Below are positions 1-11,346 of a DNA stretch of 64,000 nt, in pieces. The position numbers and the translations under genes are program-made. The stretch is taken from the NCBI RefSeq assembly GCF_963169125.1, contig NC_084796.1:88830888-88894887 (forward strand). Direction: 5' to 3'. This stretch comes from Humulus lupulus. Taxonomy: Eukaryota > Streptophyta > Magnoliopsida > Rosales > Cannabaceae. How positions within the stretch are numbered: the stretch's first letter is position 1; every line of letters begins with the position of its first letter. The notes under the pieces are model-generated. The model made no database searches. It was not told where the DNA came from and saw only the letters and a program-made list of their open reading frames with translations.

Positions 1-834
1 GTGATTGCAGGGCTCGGCCCTATATTGCATGCTGAGATGATTGCAGGGCACGACCCTATATTCCTTTACATGTTAGGGTGCAAACTTGATTGAATTGATA
101 TATGTTCAAATGTTATTTGAGTAGACTATCTGTGATTATAGTTGAATGAAACGGCAAGGAGCCGAGAACGGCAATGGAGCCGAGAACGGCAAAGGCCGAG
201 AACGGCCTTGGGGCCGGAAGTAGCACTTAGCACATGGGATGCTTATAGCCAAGGTGGGACCCAAGGGATACATGAGTTATCCTTACGGTAAGGACCGAGA
301 CCCCAAGCTTTGGTAAGGCCTCTGGGGCGGCATGGCCGTGCTTGTCCAGTCTGATGGTTTTCCTATTTATCAGCGGATTATATGTCAGCTATATTCTATG
401 CATATGTTATATACTGTATGAGTTTTCTTGCTGGGCTTCGGCTCACGGGTGCTCTGCGTTGCAGGTAAGGGCAATGATTGAGTCAACCAGCCATGAGTAC
501 GGAGAGCATGAAGCGACGCGTACATGTTTGGCCTGCCCGACTGCTTTGGTTGGGGGTTTATTTGAGAAATGGCTGTAATAATCCAAGATTTTATTAATTA
601 AGCAATTGTAAACTTATTTTAGGTAGTAAATAGTTTTCAAACCTTATTTTGGGATCCCAAATGTTTAATACTAGAAGTTTTCAATGAAGCAACGCATTTT
701 CAAAGATTACAGCTTTAACTTTTGCTTAGTCACACTTTTGTTTTAAAATCCTCGGTTAGCGAGTTCACTGCACAAAGTTTCTTTAAAAAAAAAAAACTCA
801 CTTAGTAACGGCTCTAAGGAAGTAGGGCGTTACA
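1..834 (+). mobile_element. 3' part of a Ty3/gypsy LTR (element A)
   Basis: The right portion of a long LTR whose start lies outside the window. It ends in GGGCGTTACA and is followed at once by a tRNA-iMet primer site, so it is a 5' LTR in + orientation. It is clearly related to the two complete solo LTRs at 22315-24508 and 32579-34775: same order of landmarks, including the GGGATCCCAA block, the 'gcgagttc' block and the 'ctctaaggaagtagggcg' end. It contains a short tandem repeat of a GCCGAGAACGGCAA-like unit (about 150-215). The 78-codon ORF at 342-578 is not conserved in the sister LTRs in a coding way and is not called. Confidence 0.85.
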
Positions 835-837
835 ACT

Positions 838-849
838 TGGTATCAGAGC
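838..849 (+). other. primer-binding site, tRNA-iMet type (element A)
   Basis: TGGTATCAGAGC, an exact match to the complement of the 3' end of plant initiator tRNA-Met, three bases after the LTR end. This fixes the orientation and the LTR boundary of element A. Confidence 0.9.
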
Positions 850-2231
850 GAGCCAAGGTTTATTGGTTCTGGAGATCGACCGAACATGTACGCTCGCTGT
901 CAGTGACAAGCTCGACTCAGGGTTGGTTGGTATGAATGATTGATATGTTTGAACATATGTTTGAATGCCCTGTTTGCCTGCTTATTTATATGGAGCATGA
1001 GGAATGAGTTGACATATGCATGAGATACTGTTGGGGCTGGGCCCTTGACTATTGCATGTTGAGATTAAAGTGTGCTGAATAATATTATTATGCATGTGGA
1101 TGAATATTGGGATAATGGTTCGCATATTAAGTTTATATGGTTAATTGTTTAAATTGAATTTGTATGTAATATCCGTTTATTGGCTTGTATGAAGCATGAT
1201 GAGACCTGGGTATACTTGGTAATGTTAAAATCTGGTAGCTAAATGTATATCATTGTGGATTTGGCCTATATATGCTTTGTGTGTGCGCGATAACTGTGGT
1301 CATTTGGATCTAGTAGTGGTTTGGTTCAGAGTATGAACCATAGAGCTCAGGAGTTTGGTCAGTTTTGACAGATGAACTCGAATTGTTTGTTCCTAAAAGG
1401 GTTTTGTGGACCTGATATTGTGTGGAAAGGGGGATTCTAGATATAAGTTGGAGTTAGGGATCTCCATTTATCCCTGAAAGCAGCAGCAGAGGGTCACTAG
1501 TGTGTGAGTAAGCTGTGGAGTTTATTAGTTGAGATGGAATAGAAGAACAGCGGATTTCTCTGGGAGAGTAACTGATTTCGATGTTTTAACAGTAAGGTTA
1601 CCAGTGTTGGTTTACTGTGAGGGTATGGACAGATAAGGGTGTTATATGAAAGGCTTAAAGGGTGTTATCCTTTAGTTTTGAGGAAAGTTTGGGTTGACAA
1701 AGAATTTATCAGTGGATGGCCAAAGTTAATTCCACCCTTGGCTATAAGAGGATGAGAGCCCATGACTGAAGGGTTGTGTTAAGTATTGTGCTAGAGGGAT
1801 GCCTGGAAACGACACTTGGGCTGAGGCATAGGCATAGTGGGTTGGAAAGAACCTAGATGATGAATTGTTAGAAGAGATTATAAAGACATGATTTGAACCG
1901 TGGAGACTGGTGGGCTTATAAGTTTGGTTTGGACTGTTAGGGTAACAACAGTGTAAATCAATGGGTTTGGTGAATCGGGTAATTCATTTCGGGAATTTAT
2001 ACTGACGGATGTATCCGGAAATGTTGGCGACCCATTTAAAGATTGAATTCTGGGTTAGTCCAAGGTATTTGGGCCGCTCTGATGTATGAATCTATTGTCT
2101 ATATGTGGGTGGCGGAGAGGGCCATGTTGTTCGAGGAACTGATGGTTGATGTATAGAGCATGAGTGCTAGAGCCGCAATGGCAGTGCTTCCTTTGATGGA
2201 GTTAGTAAAGATAGATTCGTGATAATCACAA
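850..2231 (+). mobile_element. non-coding internal remnant of element A
   Basis: Sequence between the element A primer site and the point where a different LTR begins. No gag, protease, reverse transcriptase or other retroelement motif could be read in any frame, and no long ORF is present. It is probably leader or decayed internal sequence, cut off abruptly at about 2231 by the join to gypsy B. Confidence 0.5.
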
Positions 2232-3672
2232 ATGATCGAACGGGGCTCGAAAATATAGGGGGAGGCGATATATCGCCTATGGGGGGCGATATATTGGCTC
2301 CAAGATAGTTTATTGAAAGTTTGGTTTTTAATTTTGAAAATTACCCTTAACCACTTAGACCTGCCTTTGTACGATTTTGACTGAGTTCTGGGTGTCAGTT
2401 GAACGAAAATTCAAATCTTTTTCATTTTATAATCATTTATTTATTCAAATTAAAAGGGGTTAGTTTCACTCCTTGAACTCTATAAACAAGACCTAGTACT
2501 TAGCCATTTTCTTCATTCTTCAAGCAGTCTTTAGAGCCTCCAAGTTGCTAAGGTTACTATAGAGAGAAACACTTAGGTTTTGGGTTAAAAGCTTTATCAT
2601 TCTAGGATTTTCTAAACTCTTGGGAAGTGAGATATAGTGTAATTTAGGTATTGAGGTTTAGATCAATCCATAAGATCATTCAAGGTATTCTTATTCCTAA
2701 GTTCAATTCTTTATGGTGCTATAGTTTTCTTTAGTTTTCTTTTATTCAGATCCTAACCCTTGTTTATGATTCTTGATTATGTATTTAAGTTCTTGAAATT
2801 TAAGGTTATTCTTGGTAAGTTTCTTCTTTGATGATTTAGTGTTCTTTTTATCTCTTTTTCTTTAGATTCTCATCATTTTTACTGTTGGTTTATAGGAGTG
2901 TTCTAATTCTGTTTTTGTTCCCAAATGTCCCGGCTTTTGGTAAGGAAAGTAGGATAGATTTTATGTACTTATATGATATGTTTATGTTATGATATGTTGA
3001 TGTTATGATATGTATATGTATAATATGTTTTATAGTCCTTGGACATATGACTTGTTTAGCTAGCAAGCCCCAAGAATTTATGGGCATATGACTTGCTTAG
3101 CTAGCAAGCCCCACAAATTTATGGGCATACGACTTGCTTAGCTAACAAGCCCCAAGAATTTATGATGGCCATTAATATTGTAGTCCTATATGATATATGT
3201 TTTTATAGTGTATGTTTATTATATAGTCTTATGCTTATGATATATGATGTATGTTGTTAGTAGATTTTCCTTGCTGGGCATTAGGCTCACTCATTTTTTT
3301 AGTGTGATGCAGGAAAATGATTATGGAAGGCGGAAAAATTCTTGGCAGCTTTGCTTGTGTGTTGAGGATGAATGGAATGAATGGAATGCGTGTCGATCAA
3401 GGATGACGTCATTTAGTCTTTTGAATTATGTTTCTTTTGTAATTTCACAAATAGTATTTAAACAATTGAATTAAAGTTTATGTTTTATGTTTTGTAAACA
3501 ATGGGATCCCATACTAGATCACATTTTATTTTATACTTTTATGTTATTGATAAAATATTTTTTTTGGGTTTTTAATAAAGTTATTCTATTTCATATGTTT
3601 GTATCAAAATAATAGTAGCTACGTCTAGTAGTTTTAATGGTCCAAGGTCTTAGAAATAGTTGGGTCATTACG
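2232..3672 (+). mobile_element. 5' LTR of gypsy B, missing its first ~500 bp
   Basis: Similarity to the 3' LTR (9409-11342) begins at about 2232, opposite 9913 of that copy, and continues to the LTR end before the primer site. The first ~504 bp of the LTR are therefore absent. The end reads TTACG rather than the TTACA of the 3' copy. Upstream sequence belongs to unrelated element A, so the start is a deletion or recombination breakpoint and no TSD can be tested. It contains a 16-bp perfect palindrome at 2263-2278 centred on GATATATC. Confidence 0.85.
3041..3164 (+). repeat. three tandem ~42-bp repeats inside the gypsy B 5' LTR
   Basis: Three units containing GACTTG(C/T)TTAGCTA(G/A)CAAGCCCCA followed by an AATTTATG block, at about 3041, 3083 and 3124. 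The matching place in the 3' LTR (about 10703-10784) has two units, so copy number changed after insertion. Confidence 0.85.
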
Positions 3673-3674
3673 GT

Positions 3675-3686
3675 TGGTATCAGAGA
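3675..3686 (+). other. primer-binding site, tRNA-iMet type (gypsy B)
   Basis: TGGTATCAGAGA, 11 of 12 bases matching the initiator tRNA-Met site, two bases after the LTR end. Confidence 0.85.
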
Positions 3687-3811
3687 AACGGCTCATATGC
3701 ATGACATTCTCCTTGATACACACGCTCAAGCTCCAAATCTAACCGCTAATGTTAAAGTTATTATGTTTATGTTATTAGCTAACGTTTTAGCCCTTATGTT
3801 TTCAGTTAAGA

Positions 3812-4279
3812 ATGGAGGGAGCCTTGACCTATGAAGATATTCAAGCCATTAAGGCATTAAAAATGATTAGAGAGCCAAGGAATACAGTAGGAGTGTTAGA
3901 AAGAATCACTCGGAGATTACTCTTATTCCATAGGGAGATAGTTCACCTCCAAACAACTAAAAAAATCACGATGAGAGCTACAGAGCAATATGTTTTAGTA
4001 ATTAGGCTTTTTAAAGATTATCCTTCTGTAATTTCAGCTTTAGAAGAAATATGGGAGGCTATAGATGATGAAGCTAAATTACCAGTAGCAATGAGATATT
4101 ATTTTCTCATACTTAGGTTCACCTCTAAGATGGAATTCCAATTCACTAATGAGCAAAAACATAGAATCTATATGAATCTTCCTCGCGAAAATTTTGAGGC
4201 TCAAGATAATGATGATTATGAGGAGATAGATGATGATATGTTAGATGAATGGTCAGATGTAGAAGATCCTGATTTTTAG
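3812..4279 (+). CDS. unusual accessory ORF (155 codons) between primer site and gag of gypsy B
   Basis: Uninterrupted ORF in the leader of gypsy B, where chromoviruses normally have only untranslated sequence. The start has a favourable context (A at -3, G at +4). The first ~120 residues look like a mixed helical domain rich in Leu, Ile, Arg and Lys (for example RITRRLLLFHREIVHL near residue 30). The last ~30 residues are strongly acidic (DNDDYEEIDDDMLDEW). I see no zinc knuckle, transmembrane segment or family I can name. It is intact whereas the downstream gag-pol is riddled with stops, which could mean selection, later decay, or chance. Its base use is more A+T-rich than gag. It could be an additional retroelement protein or an acquired cellular fragment; function unknown. 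Confidence 0.55.
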   Translation: MEGALTYEDIQAIKALKMIREPRNTVGVLERITRRLLLFHREIVHLQTTKKITMRATEQYVLVIRLFKDYPSVISALEEIWEAIDDEAKLPVAMRYYFLILRFTSKMEFQFTNEQKHRIYMNLPRENFEAQDNDDYEEIDDDMLDEWSDVEDPDF

Positions 4280-4770
4280 ATTCACCCTAGTTATGTTAGC
4301 TTAGTTTATTCCTTTATTTATTTATCTATTATCTTTGCATTTATGATTGTACTTAGTGAAAATATTTTTTCCAAATGAATATTATTGTTATTTTTTAATG
4401 ATAGGTATGAGTTTGATTTTTTTTACATTCATAATAAATAATGACCAAGTTCGGTGAGGGTGGATACAAATCAATGAACCAGGTTCTATATTGAGAGTTA
4501 GGGGGCCATAGTAGTGGGAACGATTTTACTGATCCCATCCCTCCCTCAATATGGTTAACTTTGGAACAACGACGAGTTTCGAGCCTGAGAATTAAGTCAT
4601 ATAGGATGATTAGAAACAAACATAGAAGATAATAAAGATTGTTTATATAATTTTCATAAGAAATCATAACGAATAGGTTCGAGTTATGTTTTCTTAGACT
4701 AAGTTTTTCCTTAGAGCCTATAAGGATAAGTTCTAACATGTTTTTCTCGACTGTTAGAACTCTGCTAAAG
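4280..4770 (+). other. untranslated leader between accessory ORF and gag (gypsy B)
   Basis: About 490 bp without a credible gene. The 136-codon ORF on the opposite strand here overlaps the start of gag and has no recognisable features. Confidence 0.5.
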
Positions 4771-5936
4771 ATGTCGCTCAGAAGGTCTGCACGCACCAAT
4801 GCCAATGCCTCCAGCGTCGCTCAAGAGACTAATGTAGCCCCTCTAGTTTGCAGAAGGGGAGTGCGTGCTACCACTACTGTTGCTAACCAAAGTGCACCGC
4901 CACCACTGGTTGACAACACTGTAGAAATTATCAGGCTACGACAACAAGTGCAAGAGTTGCTGCAGCAACAGCGACAACAGGGCCAGCCGCAGCCACAGAC
5001 TCAGAGTCAGCCTCAACCGCAGCCTCAGCAAATGGAACCCCAACAAGGAGGTTCTTATGGGGGATGGCCAATGACGAACTATGCGCCCTACCCAGCTCAG
5101 TACATGGAGCCAATCTACGAGCAGTTTTGTATGCAACACACTCCAAAGTTTGAAGGGACAACAGACCCCTTTGAGGTAGAAGAATGCTCAGAAATGTAGA
5201 GCCGATCCTAGGGCACATAAATCTCAGCAATGCGGACCGCATATCCTCCGTTTCGTCTCTTATTAAGAAGGATGCTAGAATATGGTGGGATTTAGTTCAG
5301 CAGACTCATGACGTCGCCACCATGACATGGACAATATTTTTTGAGCTGTTCCACAAGAAGTACTACAACTTGGCAGTCATCGCTACAAGGGTCGAGGAGT
5401 TCACTAGTCTGAAGCAGGGTAACTTGACGGTAGCAGAGTATGCTCGACAGTTCGACCGACTAGCCAAGTTTGCACTAGAGTTGGTTCCAACTGACTTTCT
5501 GAGGGTTACCAAGTTCGTTAGAGGACTTAAAGCAAAGATTGAGCTAGGGGTTAAGCTAGCAAATCCTAGAACTACTACTTATGCCGATGTTCTAGAAATG
5601 GTTATAGAAGTGGAAAGGCTTCAGGAAAATGTTAGTAAGGAGGAGGCCAGTAAGCCTGAGCCTAAGCAGCAGAGTCAACCTCAGAATGGTCGGAACATAC
5701 ACCACAACAACCATCAATCTAGCAACAATAATGGTCAGAAGAGAAGGCATCCTGACAATAAGCAATCTGGCAATGATAAAAGAGCATGGACAAACAATGG
5801 AAGTAGTAGGTCAGGTTATGTAGAATACTTGCAGTGCTCTAAGTGCCAAAAGAAACATCCTGGTGAGTGTCGTACAAACACCAAGGGATGCTACAATTGT
5901 GGTCAGGAAGGTCACCGGAAGAGAGAATGTCCTTAG
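4771..5936 (+). pseudogene. gag: gag of chromovirus-type Ty3/gypsy B, frameshifted
   Basis: Capsid-nucleocapsid protein that packages retroelement RNA. The start at 4771 is chosen for its A at -3 and the basic N-terminus MSLRRSARTNA. A Gln/Pro-rich stretch follows, then the Retrotrans_gag core, with landmarks IWWDLVQQT, FHKKYYN, FTSLKQGNLTVAEYARQFDRL and VTKFVRGLK. A CCHC zinc knuckle (CYNCGQEGHRKREC) ends the protein. One base is missing near 5185, where a conserved Trp codon would be expected, shifting the frame. TAG at 5934 then separates gag from pol. Because pol continues in the same frame, gag-pol was probably one long ORF originally. Confidence 0.9.
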
Positions 5937-7424
5937 CTCAAGCTAGAATAGAAAAGGGACAACAAGATGGTTCCTGCCAGAGTCTTTGCCTTGACCCAGG
6001 GAGAAGCTGAAGCTAGTTATAAAGTGGTCACAGGTCAGATTCCTATCCTCAATAATGTATGTTCAATATTATTTGATTTGGGAGCCACTCACTCGTATAT
6101 CTCGTTAGGAATGATAGAGAAATTAGACAAACCTTGTGAAAGATTTAGAACTAGGTTTGTGACAGAATTTCCTATGGGTGAAGTAGTCATATCATCACAG
6201 ATAGTATGAGGCATACCGATCAAAATTGAGGACGTAGAACTAGAAGGAGACTTGATAGAGATAGAGATCAAAGACTTCGATGTGATACTGGGCATGGATT
6301 GGTTAGCAAGGCATGGCGCAACCATCGACTGCAGATGTAAGCAAGTGATGTTCGAGACTCCTACCGGTCAGAGACTATGCTTTATGGGAAAGGTTTTAGG
6401 AATACGTACACCGCTTATTTCATCCCTCAAAGCTCAAATGATGATAGAAAAAGGATCTCACACATTCTTGGCCAGCATCACGGATGTGGTAAAGGAAACA
6501 CCACTAAAGGTTGGAGACGTCCGCATTATAAAGGAATTCCCAGAAGTATTTCCTGACGACTTACCAGGGTTGCCACCGACTCGAGATATTGACTTCACAA
6601 TCGAACTATTACGGGGCACCGAGCCTATCTCAAAGGCACCATACCGGATGGCACCAAACAAACTCAAGGAGTTAAAGACACAACTACAAGAATTGTTAGA
6701 CTTGGGCTTCATTAGACCGAGCCATTCGCCATGGGGAGCACCGGTTCTATTTGTGAAGAAGAAGGACAGAAGCATGCAGATGTGTATAGATTACTGCGAG
6801 CTGAACAAGGAAACAATTAAGAATAAGTACCCATTACCCCAGATTGACGACTTGTTTGATCAACTCCGAGGTGCAACCATGTTTTCAAAGATTGATTTAC
6901 GGTCCAGGTATCACCAGCTCAAGGTATGGGAAGAGGATATTCCCAAGACAGCTTTTAGAACTCATTATGGACATTATGAGTTTTTAGTTATGTCTTTTAG
7001 TCTTACCAAAGCTCCAACCGCATTCATGGATTTAATGAATAGGGTCTTCAAGGATTACATGGACAGATTCGTCGTAGTATTTATCGACAATATCTTGGTG
7101 TATTCAAAGGAAGAAATCGAGTACGAGGAACATTTAAGGTTGACCTTGTTGCGATTATAAGAGCATCAACTTTACGCCAAGTTCAAGAAGTGTGAATTTT
7201 GGCTTTCGTAAGTAGCGTTCCTCAACCACATAGTATCCAAGGAAGGAGTTGCTGTAGACCCATCTAAGGTAGAGGCTGTGAAGGATTGGCCAAGACCTAA
7301 GAACGTGTCAGAGGTAAGAAGTTTTCTGGGACTAGCAGATTATTATCAGAGGTTTGTAGAGGGTTTTTCTAAGATAGCCAGTCCACTCATCAACCTAACC
7401 CGGAAGCAACAAAGGTTCAACTAG
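5937..7424 (+). pseudogene. pol: pol of gypsy B: aspartic protease and reverse transcriptase
   Basis: Continues the gag frame. Protease: the active-site motif reads DLGATHSYIS instead of the usual DSGATH, followed after a TGA near 6207 by [18 protein letters not shown]. Reverse transcriptase: [24 protein letters not shown], then [21 protein letters not shown] and [18 protein letters not shown]. The catalytic motif reads FIDNILVYS, so the second catalytic Asp of FIDD is Asn. In-frame stops lie at about 7158 and 7209 and just before 7425; the one in FWLS(stop)VAFL is CAA to TAA and the one before 7425 is TGG to TAG. Both mutated motifs would abolish activity in the family, so this copy is dead. 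Confidence 0.92.
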
Positions 7425-7920
7425 ATGGATAAGTGTGAAGAGAGCTTCCAGTTGCTTAAGGATAAGCTATGCTCAGCACCAGTACTTTTTGTACCGACAC
7501 CCAACGACAAGTTTGTAGTCTACTATGATGCATCAAAGCAAGGTTGGGGTTGTGTGCTGATGCATAATGACAAGGTAATAGTCTACGCCTCAAGGCAGCT
7601 AAAGGAATACGAGCAACGCTATCCAACGCATGATATAGAGTTAGCAGCGGTGGTCTTTGCATTAAAAATCTGGTGCCATTATCTTTATTAAGAACGGTGT
7701 GATATTTATACATACCACAAAATCTTAAAGTATTTCTTCACACAAACGGAGCTCAACATGAGGCAGCACAGGTGGTTAGAACTAGTGAACGATTATGACT
7801 ACGAAATCCTATACCACCCGGGAAAGGCTAATGTAGTTGCTGATGCGCTAAGTAGGAAGAGTTATGGAAGTCTAGCAGTGTTAGCTGGAATAGAAAAGCC
7901 ACTACAGCAGGAGCTGGTCA
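7425..7920 (+). pseudogene. pol: RNase H domain of gypsy B pol
   Basis: RNase H that removes the RNA strand of the RNA-DNA hybrid. [17 protein letters not shown] carries the first catalytic Asp, [30 protein letters not shown] follows (Glu in ELAA), then a stop at 7689, then a tail [19 protein letters not shown] and [18 protein letters not shown]. The third catalytic position, normally TDHKSL, reads TYHKIL and is mutated. Another stop is near 7932. Confidence 0.9.
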
Positions 7921-7979
7921 ATGTTAGAATATAAGTAGTCATTGGTAAACTGGCTAACTTGTCCATCCAGTCAAGTCTG

Positions 7980-9357
7980 TTAGAAGATATATGGATTGGA
8001 CAAGGGCATGATGACACATTAGTAGCACATATGGATGCAGTGAAAGAAGGCAAGGCCACAGATTTCTTGATCTCAGGATAGGGGTTTTTGAGATATAAGG
8101 ATCGGGTATGCGTGCCGAATGATCAAGGAATTAAGATGAGGATTTTAGAAGAAGGGCACAATACCCCATACTCAATTCACCTAGGGTCGACTAAGATGAA
8201 TCACGACCTTAAGGCATTGTATTGGTGGCCGGGAATGAAGAAGGATGTAGCGAAGTATGTGTCTAAATACTTAGTATGCCAGTAAGTGAAAGTAGAACAT
8301 CAGCGGCCTGAAAGCTTATTGCAACCACTTAGTATTCCATAATGAAAGTGGGAAGACATAGCCATGGATTTCGTGACAGGACTACCACGAACAAATAAGC
8401 ATCATGACTCGGCTTGGGTAGTGGTAGATAGGCTAAAAATTTTAGCTCACTTCCTTCCTGTTAAGATTACGTACACAGTAGATCAATATGCAGACATTTA
8501 TGTCCGAGAAATAGTAAGACTGCATGGAATCCCTAAGACCATAGTATCTGATAGAGGATCGGTGTTTACATCGAGATTTTGGGGAAGCTTGCAGCAAGCC
8601 ATGGGTACCAAGTTAAGTCTTAGCACGACATTTCATCCACAGACTGATGGTCAGTTCGAGTGTACCATTCAGATTTTAGAGGATATGTTGTGCGCTTGTG
8701 TACTTGATTTCGAAGGATCATGGAGTAAGTATTTGTCGCTGATAGAATTCTCCTACAAAAATAGCTACCAGTCAGCGATCGAGATGGCACCCTATGAGTT
8801 ACTGTATGGAAGGAGGTGTCGATCGCCGTTACATTGGGACGAGGTAGGAGAAAGGTAACTTCTTGGATCGCCGTTATAAAGCGTATGCTCGCTGTTAGAG
8901 CCGACAGAAAAGTTATGCGGATGCCAAGCGGCGTGATGTGGAATTCAAAGTCGGAGATCAAGTCTTCCTAAAGATATCTCCTATGAAAGGTGTGAAGCGG
9001 TTTGGGAAGAAAGGCAAGCTTAGACCCCAGTTTATAGGTCCTTTTGAGATATTGGACAGGGTGGGAAGAGTTGCATATAGATTAGCCTTACCACTAGCTC
9101 TAGTAGATAGCCACAATGTATTTCACATCTCAATGCTGCGTAAATATGTGTCAGACCAATCTCACGTCCTCAAGTACGATACGATAGCACTCCAGAAAGA
9201 CATGAGTTACAAGGAACGACCGGTTAGCATCCTAGATAGAGGGATGAAGGAATTACAATCTAAGAGTATTCCAATAGTTAAGGTCCCATGGAGTAATAGT
9301 TCTGAACGGGAGGCAACGTGGGAGTTGGAGGAGGACATGTTAACACAGTATCCGTAA
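7980..9357 (+). pseudogene. pol: integrase and C-terminal chromodomain-like tail of gypsy B
   Basis: Integrase joins element cDNA to the genome. The HHCC zinc region is partly kept ([22 protein letters not shown]), then a stop. The catalytic core gives MDFVTGLPRTNKHHDS (first Asp), SDRGSVFTSRFWGS (second Asp) and TDGQFECTIQILED (the usual E of QSERT is displaced by mutation). It continues as FSYKNSYQSAIEMAPYELLYGRRCRSPLHWDE. One frameshift separates the core (to 8858) from the C-terminal part (8938 onward) with GPFEILDRVGRVAYRLALP, HNVFHISMLRKYV and a chromodomain-like end (ERPVSILDRGMKEL, ATWELEEDM), the hallmark of Del/Tekay-type chromoviruses. Confidence 0.9.
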
Positions 9358-9375
9358 TTGTTTGGTAAGTATATT

Positions 9376-9408
9376 TTGGGGACGAAATTCTTTTAAGTAG
9401 GGGAGAAT
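9376..9408 (+). other. polypurine tract of gypsy B
   Basis: TTGGGGACGAAATTC followed by TAAGTAGGGGAGAAT directly before the 3' LTR start TGTAGTGTCC at 9409. This is the usual plus-strand primer arrangement of chromoviruses. Confidence 0.85.
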
Positions 9409-11342
9409 TGTAGTGTCCCAGAATATTTACTTAGCTAGCTAGATAGTAGTAGTAGTTAGTAGTATGTTAGTTACCATGGATTTTGGTTCAAACTGGGAAT
9501 TAGTTGGACACTCATAACAACAATTATGGATTTTATAAGTTTAACCTATAGTGTAAGAATATTAATTATAACATTAGGTTTGATTAATATTGCTGGTCTT
9601 AGATATATTGTTATTATAACCTAAGGTTTAGATAGAACCATTAAGAGCATGACACTTGTCATAATCATGATTATTAAGGAATTAAGTATTTTTGATGAAT
9701 AGTTGTAATAAAAGAAAGATGTAGAAGCTCTAGAACCTTCCAGCAGCTGTTAGGATCATATTATGACTCAGTCAAAGCTGTTTATACAATTCAAATTATG
9801 CTGAAAAAGTGAAAATACGTGTTTGATATATCAACATATGCCGATATATTGCAGCATAGGGGCCGATATATTGCCTACGGAAGATATGGAAAACATGTCG
9901 ACTTTGCACGATTGAGCGAACGGGGCTCAGGAATATAGGGGGAGGTGATATATCGCCTATGGGGGGCGATATATTGGCTAAGATGATTTTTTGAAAATTT
10001 GGTTTTTAATTTTGAAAATTACCCTTAACCACTTAGACCTGCCTTTGAACGATTTTGACCGAGTTCTGGGCATCAGTTTAACGAAAACTCAAATCTTTTT
10101 TATTTTATAATCATTTATTTATTCAAATTAAAAGGGCTTCACTCCTTGAACTCTATAAATAGGACCTAGTACTCAGCCATTTTCTTCATTCTTCAAGTAG
10201 TCTTCAGAGCCTCCAAGTTTCTAAGGTTACTATTAAGAGATACACTTAGGTTTTGGGTTAAAAGCTTTATCATTCTAAGCTTTTCTAAACACTTGGGAAG
10301 TGAGATATAGTGTGATTTCAGTATTGAGGTTTAGATCAATCTATAAGATCATTCAAGGTATTCTTTTTCCTAAGTTCAATTCTTTATGGTTCTATAGTTT
10401 TCTTTTATTCAGATCCTAACTCTTGTTTATGATTCTTGATTAGGTATTTATGTTCTTGAAACTTAAGGTTCTTCTTGGTAAGTTTCTTCTTCAATGGTTT
10501 AGTGTTCTTTTTATCTCTTCTTCTTTAGATTCTCATCATTTTTACTGTTGGTTTATAGGAGTGTTCTAATCTCGTACTTATTCCCAAATATTCGGGCTTT
10601 CGGTAAGGAAAATATGGTAGATTTTATGTGCTTATATGATATGTTTATGTTATGATATGTTGATGTTATGATATGTATATGTATAATATGTTTTATAGTC
10701 CTTGGGCATATGACTTGTTTAGCTAGCAAGCCCCAAGAATTTATGGGCATATGACTTGCTTAGCTAGCAAGCCCCACAAATTTATGATGGCCATTAATAT
10801 TGTAGTCCTATACGATATATGTTTTTATAGTCATATGTTTTATAGTGTATGTTTATGATATAATCTTATGCTTATGGTATAATCTTATGCTTATGATATA
10901 ATCTTATGCTTATGATATATGATGTATGTTGTTAGTATATTTTCCTTGCTGGGCATTAGGCTCACTCCTTTATTTTTAGTGTGATGCAGGAAAATGATTA
11001 TGGAAGGCAGAAGGATTCTTGGCAGCTTGGCTTGTGTGTTGAGGATGAATGGAATGAATGGACTGCGTGTCGATCGAGGATGACGTCATTTAGTCTTTTG
11101 AATTATGTTTCTTTTGTAATTTCGCAAATAGTATTTAAACAATTGAATTAAAGTTTATGTTTTATAAACAATGGGATCCCAGACCAGATCACATTTTATT
11201 TTATACTTTTATGTTATTGATACAATATTTATTTTGGGTTTTTAATAAAGTTATGTTATTTCATATGTATTTATCAAAATAATAGTGGCTACGTCTTGTA
11301 GTTTTAATGGTCCAAGGTCTTAGAAATAGTTGGGTCATTACA
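9409..11342 (+). mobile_element. 3' LTR of gypsy B (complete, 1934 bp)
   Basis: Starts TGTAGTGTCC after the polypurine tract and ends GGGTCATTACA. It aligns with 2232-3672 from position 9913 on. It has two of the ~42-bp repeats at about 10703-10784, and three copies of a 19-20 bp TATAATCTTATGCTTATGA unit at 10856-10918 where the 5' LTR has one. Before 9913 it carries a run of GATATAT-containing motifs (9827-9880). Confidence 0.9.
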
Positions 11343-11346
11343 AACA

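Noticed and set aside
838..849. tRNA-like sequence at the primer-binding sites
   Set aside because: Only the 12-base complement of tRNA-iMet is present, with no cloverleaf; no tRNA gene was found in the window.
3041..3164. Regularly spaced repeats that could suggest a CRISPR array
   Set aside because: Only three tandem units without unique spacers, inside a plant LTR.
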